NCBI GenBank assembly: GCA_050084985.1
Contig: JBITNC010000001.1
Coordinates: forward strand, 189,968,001-190,032,000
Source: Nageia nagi
Taxonomy: Eukaryota > Pinophyta
Direction of reading: 5' to 3'
DNA length: 64,000 nt
Position 1 is the first letter of the stretch; the number at the start of each line of letters is the position of its first letter. Under the pieces are notes generated by a model. That model saw only the letters and a program-made list of their open reading frames with translations, was not told the origin of the DNA and made no database searches. Of the stretch, positions 12,142 through 22,800 are shown piece by piece. A program made the translations under genes and the position numbers.

Positions 12142-12151
12142 ATCCCCCTAC

Positions 12152-12436
12152 AAATGAATCAAAATGGGGTATAAATAGTTTAGGAGCAACCAACAATGTT
12201 GCCCTAACCCTAATCACAAGTTTTCAAGAAAAATAAATGCGGTTCAATAATAAAGTGCCACATGGCATTAAAAGATTTATTACAACACTTGTGGGAGCAA
12301 ATCCTCATCCATCACAAGGTTGTACAAAATTTAATGAGTCTTTGGAATCCAAATTTAAAATAAAATTGCAATAAATAAAAACGTAAAATAAACTAATTGT
12401 TGCACTTGCAACATCCTGCCTTGAAGGTTCTCAGGT
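12152..12436 (-). other. 3' untranslated segment of the minus-strand element
   Basis: Contains, on the minus strand, GTGATGGATGAGG followed by TTTGCTCCCACAA. Nearly the same string occurs on the plus strand at 17,403-17,432, downstream of ORF B. The shared motif in the same relative place (after an ORF, before a polypurine tract) suggests that the two elements are relatives. Confidence 0.45.
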
Positions 12437-13198
12437 CTATTCCTGTTGATCCACCTTCTCTATCTCTGCAACGTCGAGCTTGAAGACCCCATTGTTGGCT
12501 TGTTGATGGTACTTCTGTCTGTCTGTGGCTACCCGGTTTTGAAGACAATCTGGATTGGAAGGTGTGGGCTCTCCTTCTAGGCTCAACTTCCCTTGCTCTG
12601 CTTCCAGCTTCTTTGCCAGCTTGGTGATATCCCTTATCCGTTCTGCGCCAGTGGTTTTGACTTCATGAATCTCAGTCTTTAGAGTACGGGCCTCCAAGTC
12701 ATGTGGCTCCTCCGAATCTTTGTTCAAGGCAACTTTGGTGACAGAAAGTGTGTTGTTCACCTTGAACACGAATCTACTCACATAGTGAGTGTTTGTAGAT
12801 TCATCTCTTGCTCTCAGGCTGGGATCCTCATGCAATGATCTTATTAAGGCTGTGATGTCAACATTGTGCCTTTGTCTTGGCAAGGTATTGCCAGTGGTCA
12901 TGCCTCCCTCTATCTCGCCTCCTTGCTCTGCTACCTCGGGGTTTGGTTTGACCATTCTGGTGCACAGGATGAGGAGCAAGATAAACTGAGTTTGGAATAA
13001 TGAGCTCCCCAGGTTGGTGTTTATAAGCAAATTTTGGTTTCCAAGAAACCTTAGTCGGCTAGGTATGAGAGGAATTGATCTTGACCGTCCAGATGGCCGA
13101 CCTCGGGATGTGTTTGTGCTCAAACTTCCATGCCTGACCATCAGAGATCGAATGTGGGGTCTCTGGGGCTGTCTTTGCAATCTGGCTATTTCGAGCAT
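12437..13198 (-). CDS. unrecognised 253-codon ORF, retroelement-associated
   Basis: The frame is open from ATG at 13,198 to a stop at 12,437, among the longest uninterrupted frames of the window outside pol. The first 80 residues are Arg/Ser-rich and may be spurious. An internal Met (about residue 81, MVKPNPEVAEQGG) opens a more protein-like part. That part has a charged segment near residues 165-215, with KTEIHEVK, KLAKKLEAEQGK and LSLEGE, which could form a coiled coil. The C-terminus is DVAEIEKVDQQE. No known domain is visible. Its place directly inside a candidate 3' LTR and polypurine tract suggests the C-terminal part of a gag-like protein. Whether it is expressed cannot be judged from sequence. 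Confidence 0.4.
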   Translation of the reverse strand: MLEIARLQRQPQRPHIRSLMVRHGSLSTNTSRGRPSGRSRSIPLIPSRLRFLGNQNLLINTNLGSSLFQTQFILLLILCTRMVKPNPEVAEQGGEIEGGMTTGNTLPRQRHNVDITALIRSLHEDPSLRARDESTNTHYVSRFVFKVNNTLSVTKVALNKDSEEPHDLEARTLKTEIHEVKTTGAERIRDITKLAKKLEAEQGKLSLEGEPTPSNPDCLQNRVATDRQKYHQQANNGVFKLDVAEIEKVDQQE

Positions 13199-13223
13199 AT
13201 ACCCTGAACTTGGAGCATACCGG

Positions 13224-14325
13224 AGAAAGACAAGATTTTTTCTTTTGAAATGGGGCTCCCAACTCTCTCCTGAGCTAGGAGCATGCTACAAAAAAACAAG
13301 ATTTTGTCTTTTGAAACAGTGCTCCCAAGTCTCTCTTGAGCTAGATGTGACCTGAACTTGCTCGTTTTTGCTCATCCTGGCGTCCCAGCTTGCCGATTTG
13401 GCACAACGGACTGACCCAAAGGCCCCTCCAAACCTAGCGCATGATTTCAAAAGACAAGATTTTGTCTTTTTGAAACTCCCTCCAACTTCTCCGACTCTTC
13501 TAGTCTGGGTGCATGGTTTCAAAAGACAAGATTTTGTCTTTCTGAAACTCCCTCCAACTTCTCCGACTCTTCCAGTCTGGGTGCATGGTTTCAAAAGACA
13601 AGATTTTGTCTTTTTGAAGCTCCCTCCAACTTCTGCAGCTCTTCAATCTGGGCGCATGGTCCAGAAAGTCAGGATTTTGTCTTCCTAAGGCATGCACTAG
13701 GTTGCAAGCGGCTAGATTTGCTTCGTTTTGGGTCTTCTACTTCCAAGACTTGGCCAAATTTCCAAGTTCACTCCATCCTAGTGTCTTCCTAGGCTTAGCA
13801 CATGCTCCCAAAAGTCATGAATGTCTTTTTAAGGCATGCGCCAGCCCCTCTAGTCATGCTAGGGTAGGATCTAGGCTCCGAGGCTCCATGCCTTAGCCAA
13901 ATTTTTCCACTTTGTCTTTTCTGGAAGCCTTCTTGAGCTAGGCGCATGCTCCCAAAAGACAAGATTTTGTCGTTTTGAGGCATGCCTCAACCCCCTGGGT
14001 GAGTCCACTTCATCGTTCCAAGTCTCAAGTCCATCCTGGCAACCTCCTGACTTGGGCACATGCTCCCAAAAGACCAGATTTTGTCTTTTTAAGGCATGCT
14101 CCAACCTTGAAATGCACTAAGTTACTGTTTTTGGGCCTTCATTCCATCCTGGATGCCTCCCTAAGCCTGGCGCATGCTCCAGAAAGACAAGATTTGGCTT
14201 TTCATGGCATGTGCCAGGTCCAGAAGTGACCCAGTTCCACTTTTCGCACTTGGACTTTATATTGGGCGACCTCCTGGCTCGAGCGCACGTCCGAGAAAGA
14301 CAAGATTTTGTCTTCCTGGAGCATG
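13224..14325 (+). repeat. hairpin array B with GACAA-GATT-TTGTC stems
   Basis: About eleven units share a hairpin whose core is AAAAGACAA, loop GATT, TTGTCTTTT (perfect 9-bp stem at 13,449-13,470). In several units the stem is extended outward by GCATGC on both sides (for example 13,943-13,984 and 14,059-14,100). Units at 13,449, 13,521 and 13,593 are exact 72-bp tandem copies. The others are spaced 70-150 bases with divergent spacers. Short frames through the repeats on both strands are artefacts of the repeat. The array ends about 325 bases before ORF B, the same layout as array A before ORF A. Confidence 0.75.
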
Positions 14326-14651
14326 CACCAGGACTAGGAGTGACCCGGACTCATTTTGCTTGGCTCCGACTCAGCATCAACTTTCCAGTTTCACCTAAAC
14401 TCGACTTAAATTCCCAAACTTAGCCATTTTTCGAGGTTTTTAACTCTTGAACACGACATGACTAGGACTAGGTTGTTTGGGCACATTTGGGTGATGGACT
14501 AATAGGCATGATATTGAGTTCATCCGGGAACATGGAGAAGCTGCATTGACTAGGTGCCAGGCGCATGCAAGTTGCAGAGGGTCCCCAAAATTGCGAAATT
14601 TTGGGGTAGGTTGTGTAAGGCACAACACTACCTAGTTTTCCTTCTCCTCCA

Positions 14652-17343
14652 TGGCAAAAATAGGAAGTCAACCCATGCAGACATTGAGATCTTGAATAAT
14701 CCAAAGAATCATGTATGGAGAGCTTACCCCAAGTGGTGGCTAGAGTCAAGATGGGACTACTATGCCATGAGGAACGATGGATGGGAGTTCCAAATTTATA
14801 AAGAAATCAAGGGGAGGAAAATGGTGAAAAGGATCTCCGATTCAATGGTTGAGGCCATCTGGGGGCATGCTGACTACTTTCTAAAAGACCCCGCACATAC
14901 TTACATCCGAGTCTATTGCTCTGAAGTTAGGCCTCACCTCTTGCGCCGGTATGCCAGCAATCGCTTCATTTTCATGGAATTTTGCAGACAATTGTTGTTT
15001 TAGTATGAAAATGTATGGAAGAAGAAAAATGCTACAACTAATATCCCTATTTCAATTGGGGATTACACTTGCTCAACCTGGTAGGAGGCTAAGGAGATAG
15101 GCAAAGAATTATCTTACTACTACTTCAGTGAAGAGAAGGCAACCTCCCACTATTACCCTGAAGGGAGAATCCAGTGCTTTTACAAACGAGCGTTTAGGAA
15201 TCCTGTGATCTATGAGCATTGACCTCTTGGGAACAAGGAAAATACAAAAACAAGAGGGAAGATAAGCTAATCCAGGAAGTTCATCAAATCCTAATAACTG
15301 AAGGAGGAATTGATAGGAGAATCCAGAACCTGAATGATCCTTGGATCATCTCTACCAACATATCGACCTCCTCTTCAAGAGTGAGAAGACACCAGGGAAG
15401 GACAGGAGAGCACACCACTCTGGGTGGGGCCAAGCATGGAATCCACACCGTAGTTAGGGAGATTGCCAAAGACATTGCCATCATGAAGGAAACAGGGTAT
15501 CCAAAGTTCCCTCTCCAACAACTTGAAGATGCTATCATAAAGGATGTTCTTATGGTGCCTATCATGCCTGTTCGGGCTGAGAAGCCTCTAGTCCTCCCTG
15601 ATCTATTGACACCCACAGAGGAACACACACCAAACATGTTTCCAGAGCCTCTTGAGGCCGAAATTCAAGAAAATGCTCCTACCACAAACCAACTTGAGGA
15701 TCCTGACTCCTCAAGCTTGTCTTCTGATTCTGAAACATCCTCTGAATCATCTGGTTCACATGAATCAAGTTTGGGAGAAGAAGAGACTAAAAAAGAGACC
15801 GAAGAAGAGCATGAAGATGGTGAAGATTATCAGACTAACTCACATGACACTCAAATCATAGATATCTAAGGAGATTCTTATACAGAAGGAGTTGATGAGA
15901 TCTTGCCTTCTACATCCACAGCAATGAAGCAAGTTGCTTCTTCCGAATCTGCCACTCCACAAAGGAAAAGAAGATCATCCCCCAAGAAAGGAGCTTCTCA
16001 AACGGCTCTTAGAAAACCTTCAAAGCTAAGTAGAACTTCTGCAGCTGGAGATGGAAGAGATGAGGAAGATAAAGGAGAAAGTGAAGAATAGAAAAAAAAA
16101 AAAAAAAAGAGAAAGCAACAGGAACATGGCAGCCACAAGTCATCAAAGAGTAAGAAGAAACCAACTCAAGCAAAGAGCCAACAGTTAAGAATTGAAGAAA
16201 TTACCCGAGAATCTGTCCCAACCAACATGGACACCACTTTGGCCAACATTGCAGTCAATTCATCACAGCAAAAGGAGTACGACTTCCACATTGATGCAAT
16301 AATCAAAGATCTCCAAATGAGCTATAGGAGTGACGATAAAGAGTCCATCCAAAGGAAGAAAGCTATGTCAAAGGATTCACCGATCAAAGAGATTAGAAAC
16401 TTTCATGTCTATGAAAAATGATAAGGTGATCATCAACAGATGTTATTATAAGAAAAAGCATCCGCAAGATTTACAAGACGTGCTGGTCCACACCGAAGAA
16501 TTTAAAGTGAAGAAGATCGGGTGAGCTGGAGGAAAACATGCCATTAATTACAATGTGGATGAGATGGTCAGACAAGGAATTGAGAGGGAAAATACAATCA
16601 AAGAATTCAAGAAGGATTTGGCTTAGAAGAATAAGCTGGTGAAAGAGATAGAGGCTGCCAAAATGACTGTTGAGGATATCAAAATCCAAACCTCACTAAA
16701 CATTGGTATTGCTTCCATCAAGGAAACTCTAGTCAATGCAGTGATGAAAGTAGTCGATAAGCTTTCACTCCCGTTAGTTTCCCTTACAGACGAACAAAAG
16801 ATCGAGGAAAACACAATGGCTGCTATTTCATAGTTACTTCAAGATTTTCAAAATCATGAGCAAGCCATTCAGAATATCAAAGAAGGACAAGCTAGCCAAG
16901 TATAATATTGCCAAGAATTTGCCTATCATTTGCATTGGCTGAGATTCACTGCGGGAGATTGTGCCAATCTTGCACAGACAAAGGCCGAGTTAACATCTGC
17001 CTTAGCTTTTCAAATGAACCAGTTTGTGCAACTTGTCAGTTTTATGAATGAAGATGGGAGCGCCAAGCGAGTTGAGCTCGTTATGCCAGAAGTTCAAAAC
17101 ATTATCAAAGAGCTCATCTTCACAAAGGATGTGAATTTACTAAGGGCTAGGACCCACATTGAGAATCAACAGAACTTCGCCTCTTAGTTCATCCTCGACT
17201 TCCACAATAGAAAGGATGAAGAATTACCAGGTGAACTTACTGTAGGACTTGCCAAAGGAAAGGCATTCTTCGATGATCAGTCTCACAGGATTCCTGAGAA
17301 TGTCTTTGCAGATGCTCACTCTACTGGTCCCACAGAAGGATGA
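14652..17343 (+). pseudogene. broken ORF B, unrecognised retroelement protein
   Basis: Coding-like sequence begins at ATGGCAAAAAT (14,651) and continues to TGA at 17,341, about 900 codons. It has two frame changes (near 15,000-15,220 and 16,330-16,420) and about eight stops. The N-terminal part (to 15,003) is rich in Trp, Tyr and Arg, with WRAYPKWW and WDYYAMRNDGWEF. The middle (15,600-16,090) is a Ser/Glu tail with runs such as SSLSSDSETSSESS and a Lys/Arg-rich block. The last part (16,540-17,340) looks helical with LVSFMNEDGSAKRVEL. No RT, integrase, protease or zinc knuckle is present. Context (hairpin array before, polypurine tract after) suggests a gag-only retroelement. I do not recognise the family. 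Confidence 0.5.
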
Positions 17344-17668
17344 TTAGATAAATGCATATTTTATTTTCCTGCTTAAACTTTTATATATTTTAAATTTCGC
17401 ACAGTGATGGATGAGTTTTTGCTCCCACAATTGCGAAAAGACTTTTGATTTGACATTCAGGTAGAATCTGATCTGATCGGGTGTGATCAGATGCAGATTT
17501 CGTTGATGTGACATTTGGCGGTGTTGTTTGACCGCAATTTTGTTTTCTGATAGTAGTTTACACATTTTACGATATAGTATTAGTGTTGCATGGTTGTTTT
17601 AGGGCAACATCTCATTTAATGAAGTTGTTAGTAGCATGCTATAAGTACCCTTCACCAAGTCATTTTTT

Positions 17669-17678
17669 AAGGGGGAGA
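17669..17678 (+). other. polypurine tract of element B and start of its candidate 3' LTR
   Basis: AAGGGGGAGA is followed by TGGTTATACAGTTAGAG, which could be the first bases of a 3' LTR. The distance from the end of ORF B (about 330 bases) is reasonable. The right end of this LTR and its partner copy were not identified. Confidence 0.4.
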
Positions 17679-19781
17679 TGGTTATACAGTTAGAGATATG
17701 CATATAGTTAAATGTATAGAGATTGTGTAATTGCTTTTGTGAGCTGAATGTCAATTTTCTGAGGAGCATATTTTGAAGCGCAACTTTTGCAGTTGAAGTT
17801 TCCATTGCATGTATGTATGATCCATCTTTTTGGAAAACTTTGTTACCAATGAAAGTCTGATTGTTTATTTTATGGGATTGTAGTTATGTTAATGGTATGA
17901 CATGCATGTTGTTGCATCGTTTATACATTTATGAGCATTTCCTTTGAAAGTTCGGCACTTTAGGGAAAGATTGTTGAATATCTTTCTTAAATGGATGAAT
18001 GATCATTCCTGCAATCTGCATACAGTTGTATTATTTTGGAATTACTCTGCTTTTATGATATTTGATTGGCTTTATCTGCCGGAAATGGGAAACTAATCCA
18101 TACACCCCTTCACATTCACCTTCCCATACCGATTATTGCCTTGTGCTCTTGCTTGGGAAAGATCCGGACCCAGTCGCTTCCTCCCTTGCTTGATGATCCT
18201 GGTACAAATTTCCTAATAAATCCGAAAGCAAAGCCCCAAACCCTATGCAACGGTAAACAATCATTACTTATTTCACCATCAACTACTGAGTTCACTTTGT
18301 TCTTGCATGTCTCTACACCTTGGATACCATTGTCTTTTGCTTTGAGTACTGTCACGAGAATTGCAGAAGACTATGAAGGAATCCCAATAGGTCCATAATT
18401 ACTTTGTGAGTTAACCACCCTGAGCACATTCTTACTTGAGCCACTTCCTCAACAAAAGAACACCTTTGATAGGTAGGGAAAATCCATTTAAGGTCACAGG
18501 GGCCCTGTAGAGTTCCGAAGACGTATAAACCTTGAGGTTAAAGTCCTTTCAAGTGGAGGTAAGTAACGCTACCTCACTCTTCCTGGTGTTGTTTCCCACA
18601 GGGGGGAAACAAACTTACTTCAACACCTTGGTTTGACAAGAGAGTGATTTTGCACAAAGGTTGTTTGAAATTCTCATAACCCCTTAGCATGATTCTTGCC
18701 AAGTTTTCAATAATTCCTGCACCACTTAGCCCAAAGAATCAGCACCATTCTCTATTCTAGGGAGTCCCACTCCTTTCCCCTAGACAATTCCCTAGATATT
18801 CCCAGTCCCTTCAGGTCCTTGTCCACCATGTGGCTTCTTTGCAACCTTACTGTTTAAACCACGTTCAAGAAATTTTGAAATCCTATTTGCCATTTTCTCT
18901 AGAGTCACCTCATCCATTTCTTCATATCTGATATATTATATTTCGTAATACCTACCATTATATTATGTATATTAGAATAATTTACTACATACACATTATG
19001 ATATAAAGGTAATAGGTAAAGGTATTTTTTTTTACATCACAGCACAGCTAGCATGCCTCCTAGCATATGAGACCACCTTATCAGAGAGAAGGAACTCTTC
19101 ATCATGCCTTAATAGTGATTAGTTCAAATTTATAAATTTGTGGATTTCAACCTTTTGACCAGCTACATAATACTATAAATGTGTTATATTATATGAATAT
19201 GTCTCGGGCATAATCATGGCCCTATAAAGTCTATAAATATCACTCTATAAACAGAATGACCTACTAGGATTTATTCATATTTGAATCCTTTCCAACACAA
19301 TAAAAGGGTTGCTAAAAAGGAGGCAAAGAAGCTTTCATATTTGTATCTGAATCTTTCAATATGAAGTAGTCCTTCATTAGGGCTCAACACTTGAGGATAG
19401 CATAAGAAGAAAATATGAATAGATTTAATTCAATTCATATGGTTTTGGTTTGGGAAAACGAGGGTGGATATAAGGCCCTCTTATATTGTCAAAATATTAC
19501 ATTTTCAAGAGTTAGGGAAACTTGATCTAAATAAAGATTATACAGTCAAAGGCCTACACAATAATCTTTGCATCAATACATCTAGTTTCAACAATACAAA
19601 GTTCACTTTTTGCTTTGAACATAAGCTGATCTTGGTACAAATTCACAAACAAAGAAAAACATACATGCAACATTGGGCAGATAAATAACAGCATTGGATT
19701 CTTACATTAAGAAAATATAAAAAGAATTTTAACTAAAAAAATAAAAATAAAAAACGTGATATTGATCTGCAGAAGAGAAAC
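17679..19781. other. candidate LTR remainder, then intron or 3' flank of ClpR2
   Basis: No coding motif found on either strand. I searched the minus strand here for the missing last ClpR2 exon (a segment encoding the usual YGLID-type ending) and did not find it. AT-rich stretches occur near 18.9-19.2 kb. Confidence 0.4.
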
Positions 19782-19877
19782 CTTTTCGAATGGCTGCCCA
19801 GTCTTCACTGCCAACACCTGGAATAAACGGTCTCTAATTCTAAAAAGTTCATTTGCTTCATTTTGTATATCATCCGC
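19782..19877 (-). CDS. CLPR2: ClpR2 exon 8
   Basis: 96 bp, 32 codons. Encodes [19 protein letters not shown] and [10 protein letters not shown]. The donor AAAAG|GTTTCT is weak, and the next exon expected from the family was not found. Confidence 0.85.
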
Positions 19878-22800
19878 CTGTAAAAGGATACTTCAGACCT
19901 ATGTTTATTTTGAAAGATGCCTTCCTGTAACTGTGAAATTGTATACCATAGGATATCACAAAAACAAATTTCTGCCAATTAAATATCTAAAATTTACCCG
20001 ACCCCGTGCTGCTCCAGCTATAGGATACAATCCAATTCTTGAGAGGGGAAATGCCCAACGTTGTCCCTTCATTTCACAAATGTCAAAACATGATGATGCA
20101 AAATCTCTGAAGTTCTATTATCGGAAGCTAATGACTTTCTTGATACTGAACAATTGCATATTAGGTTGTCATTTCCAATTATTAACATTACCTTTGCTCC
20201 AGCGGCTAAAAGGAATCCTGATAGATTGTATGCCATGCCTATGCACATTGTTCCAATTGGAGATCGTAAGCTTTCCATGGTATCAAAAATTGACATGCAT
20301 GGTGTCATCTGAAAACATTAGTTGTGTGTTAAACTCAAGGATGCATTAAAGTTAGATCTTAGCTTCTCAAAGTTTCCTTCATAACTTCAGACAATATGAA
20401 TAATTAGTCCCAGAGAATCCCTGAAGGAACCTGCAATAAATCATATCAACTAACAACTATAACTGGAAGAGATGAGCATAAAGATCAATAATATATTGCA
20501 CTAGAGAATCTCATACTCACATCGCCACCTTCCCCATTGATATACAGACAAAGACCCTGTGAATAATCAATACTATCAAGGTAAAGCATTGTTGCCAATA
20601 TCTGGTTGCTGAGAGCCTCATCTATCCATTCGCATAAAAAGATAATGCGCTCCCTGTACTGCAAAATAATACAAGTGAACTCTCAAATATTTGAGCAAGC
20701 CTAAATGGGATTATAAAAAATGGTTTAACAAACATATTTTCTTAATCATGTTATCAAAGGCATGGCTTACAAGTGCATTCCAAATATCAACATACTGCCA
20801 GCCTCCTTCCCCAGGAGTTTGAACACGCACTTTAGGAACTCCAATAGGCATCATTGTAAAGCGGGCCCGGCAGGTAATCTTTTGGCCAAGCCTGACGTAC
20901 AAAGAAAGAGCAAGTTACATGAAATCAAGAAACAAAAAGTAGAATTTACATAAAGCAGGGCAGTTTTCAATCTTGATTCTCCTATTGCACACTTTACAAG
21001 CCAAGAACATGATATAAACTATTTTAATTTGCTTCAGACGAAATAACAATAACTAACAGCAGCAAAATAAAAATGTGAACATTAACTACATAATGGAAAG
21101 AAACTAAGAGATGCAAGAAAAATATAATTAAAATATGCAAAACAAACAGCTTATATGGAAAGAAGTCAAGAACCATGCTATCTAGTTTTTGCAGTCAAAT
21201 TTCTGAGGTGTGGCTTAAAGCTTGTTAGTACAAACTTCAATAGTATAATATATTTATCATGCAAATTATACTCTTGTTGACAACATATTATTAATGGACT
21301 CGACATTTGTCAAATAAATTCTTGCAATTTTTTTATTGATTCAACTCATCAAAAGAAAGACTCAAACAAATAATAAAGCCAGATAGCAATAGACATACAG
21401 ATGCTTTTCACTTAAGAAAAGATATTGGATGAGATTCATAAGCATACATCCAACAACCAGATATAAAGGTTGTCACATTGGACCCACAATACGAAAGGAA
21501 TACCTCCCCACTGCTAATGCCATGTTGTGCTTGTTTCTTTATTGATTGGTACTTTTGGCCTGCGCATCATCAGTAGGCCACCATTGGTGAGAAAAATAAA
21601 CTAAATGAGACACGTATAGAGTTTATAAACTTTCTATGTCTGTCCACAACTGAAAAAACAGTTCTGTTATCAGCTCACATAGGCTTGCAGCTTGCATACA
21701 AATTAAATCTGTCAGGCACTCGTAGCTGCACACAGCATTTTACAGAGGCGAAATGAAGAACCTACATTGATGAAAAATAGGAAAGTAGTATACCGTTGGA
21801 AAGAGCTTGAAGAGATCTTTCTACGGTGTAGAGAACAACAAAGTTGTAGCTACAGAATGGAAGTTACAGCCTCTCAAAGTAGCCAATTTCACCTTTCTGG
21901 AAAAACTGGATTGCACACAGCAGCTTGGAAAATCACTTTTCTCTACTCCATTTGTGGCCATTTGTCAACATGGATTTGTTGATATGCAAATAAATTGCAA
22001 AAGGATGAAATGCCCTTCAGACAGTATTCTTCAGCATACCCACATGCTCAGGTCGACACGACATCATCTTGAGTATCAGACAGTTACTAGCCAGTAACAG
22101 CTCAAACGACAGTTGTACATTACTGGCTTTTTTTCCTCTACGGGTGATCCTACAGCCCTGGATGCTAGGAGAGACTCATGAGTCTCACTTGGCCCTTCTA
22201 GTCCGGGACACACTTTGCTTGGAGTGAACAGATCTACAGCCGACGTTGATGTGATTTGAGGGTGTTGATACCGTTTCACTCAATGTAGTGCAGTGTAGCT
22301 TTATAGCTTTTTTTTGCTTTTTGCTTTGTAGGTTTCTGGGGTTTCCTACCCTAGCACTTTCTACATTTAGCTGGATTGTACTTTTTGAATCCGATTGACC
22401 TATTTTTTATCACCCATGGACATTAATAATATTTCTATTTCCTGGATTAACTTTTCACTGTCTATTGTGCAGCTCATACTACATGCTGAGACAAACAGAG
22501 ATGGAATTTAACAGACAGAACAAAAACTACAGTGTAGATATCAAATGAAAAGGATCAATCATTGAATCATATAAGCATGTTGAGAGATATAACTAAGTAC
22601 TGAGATATGACAATCATGAGTGGATGAACCCAAAGTGTCAATGTAGTAAATCACTAGAATGATTACAGTAACCAAGTATCTTGTTCTGTCACTCAACTGA
22701 ACTTTGCTTTGTACTTCACAAAAATGACTTTTAATAGCCAAAACACATCGAACATGTTCACTATCTATTTTGCAGCTTGTAGTTTATCTTAAAAGTTAAA

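Noticed and set aside
13014-14423. Overlapping frames on both strands with repeated RQDFVFLKLPPTS-type segments
   Set aside because: They are produced by the hairpin array repeats, and the same segments appear in antisense.
19756-20349. 197-codon plus-strand ORF
   Set aside because: It is the antisense shadow of ClpR2 exons 6 to 8 and their introns.
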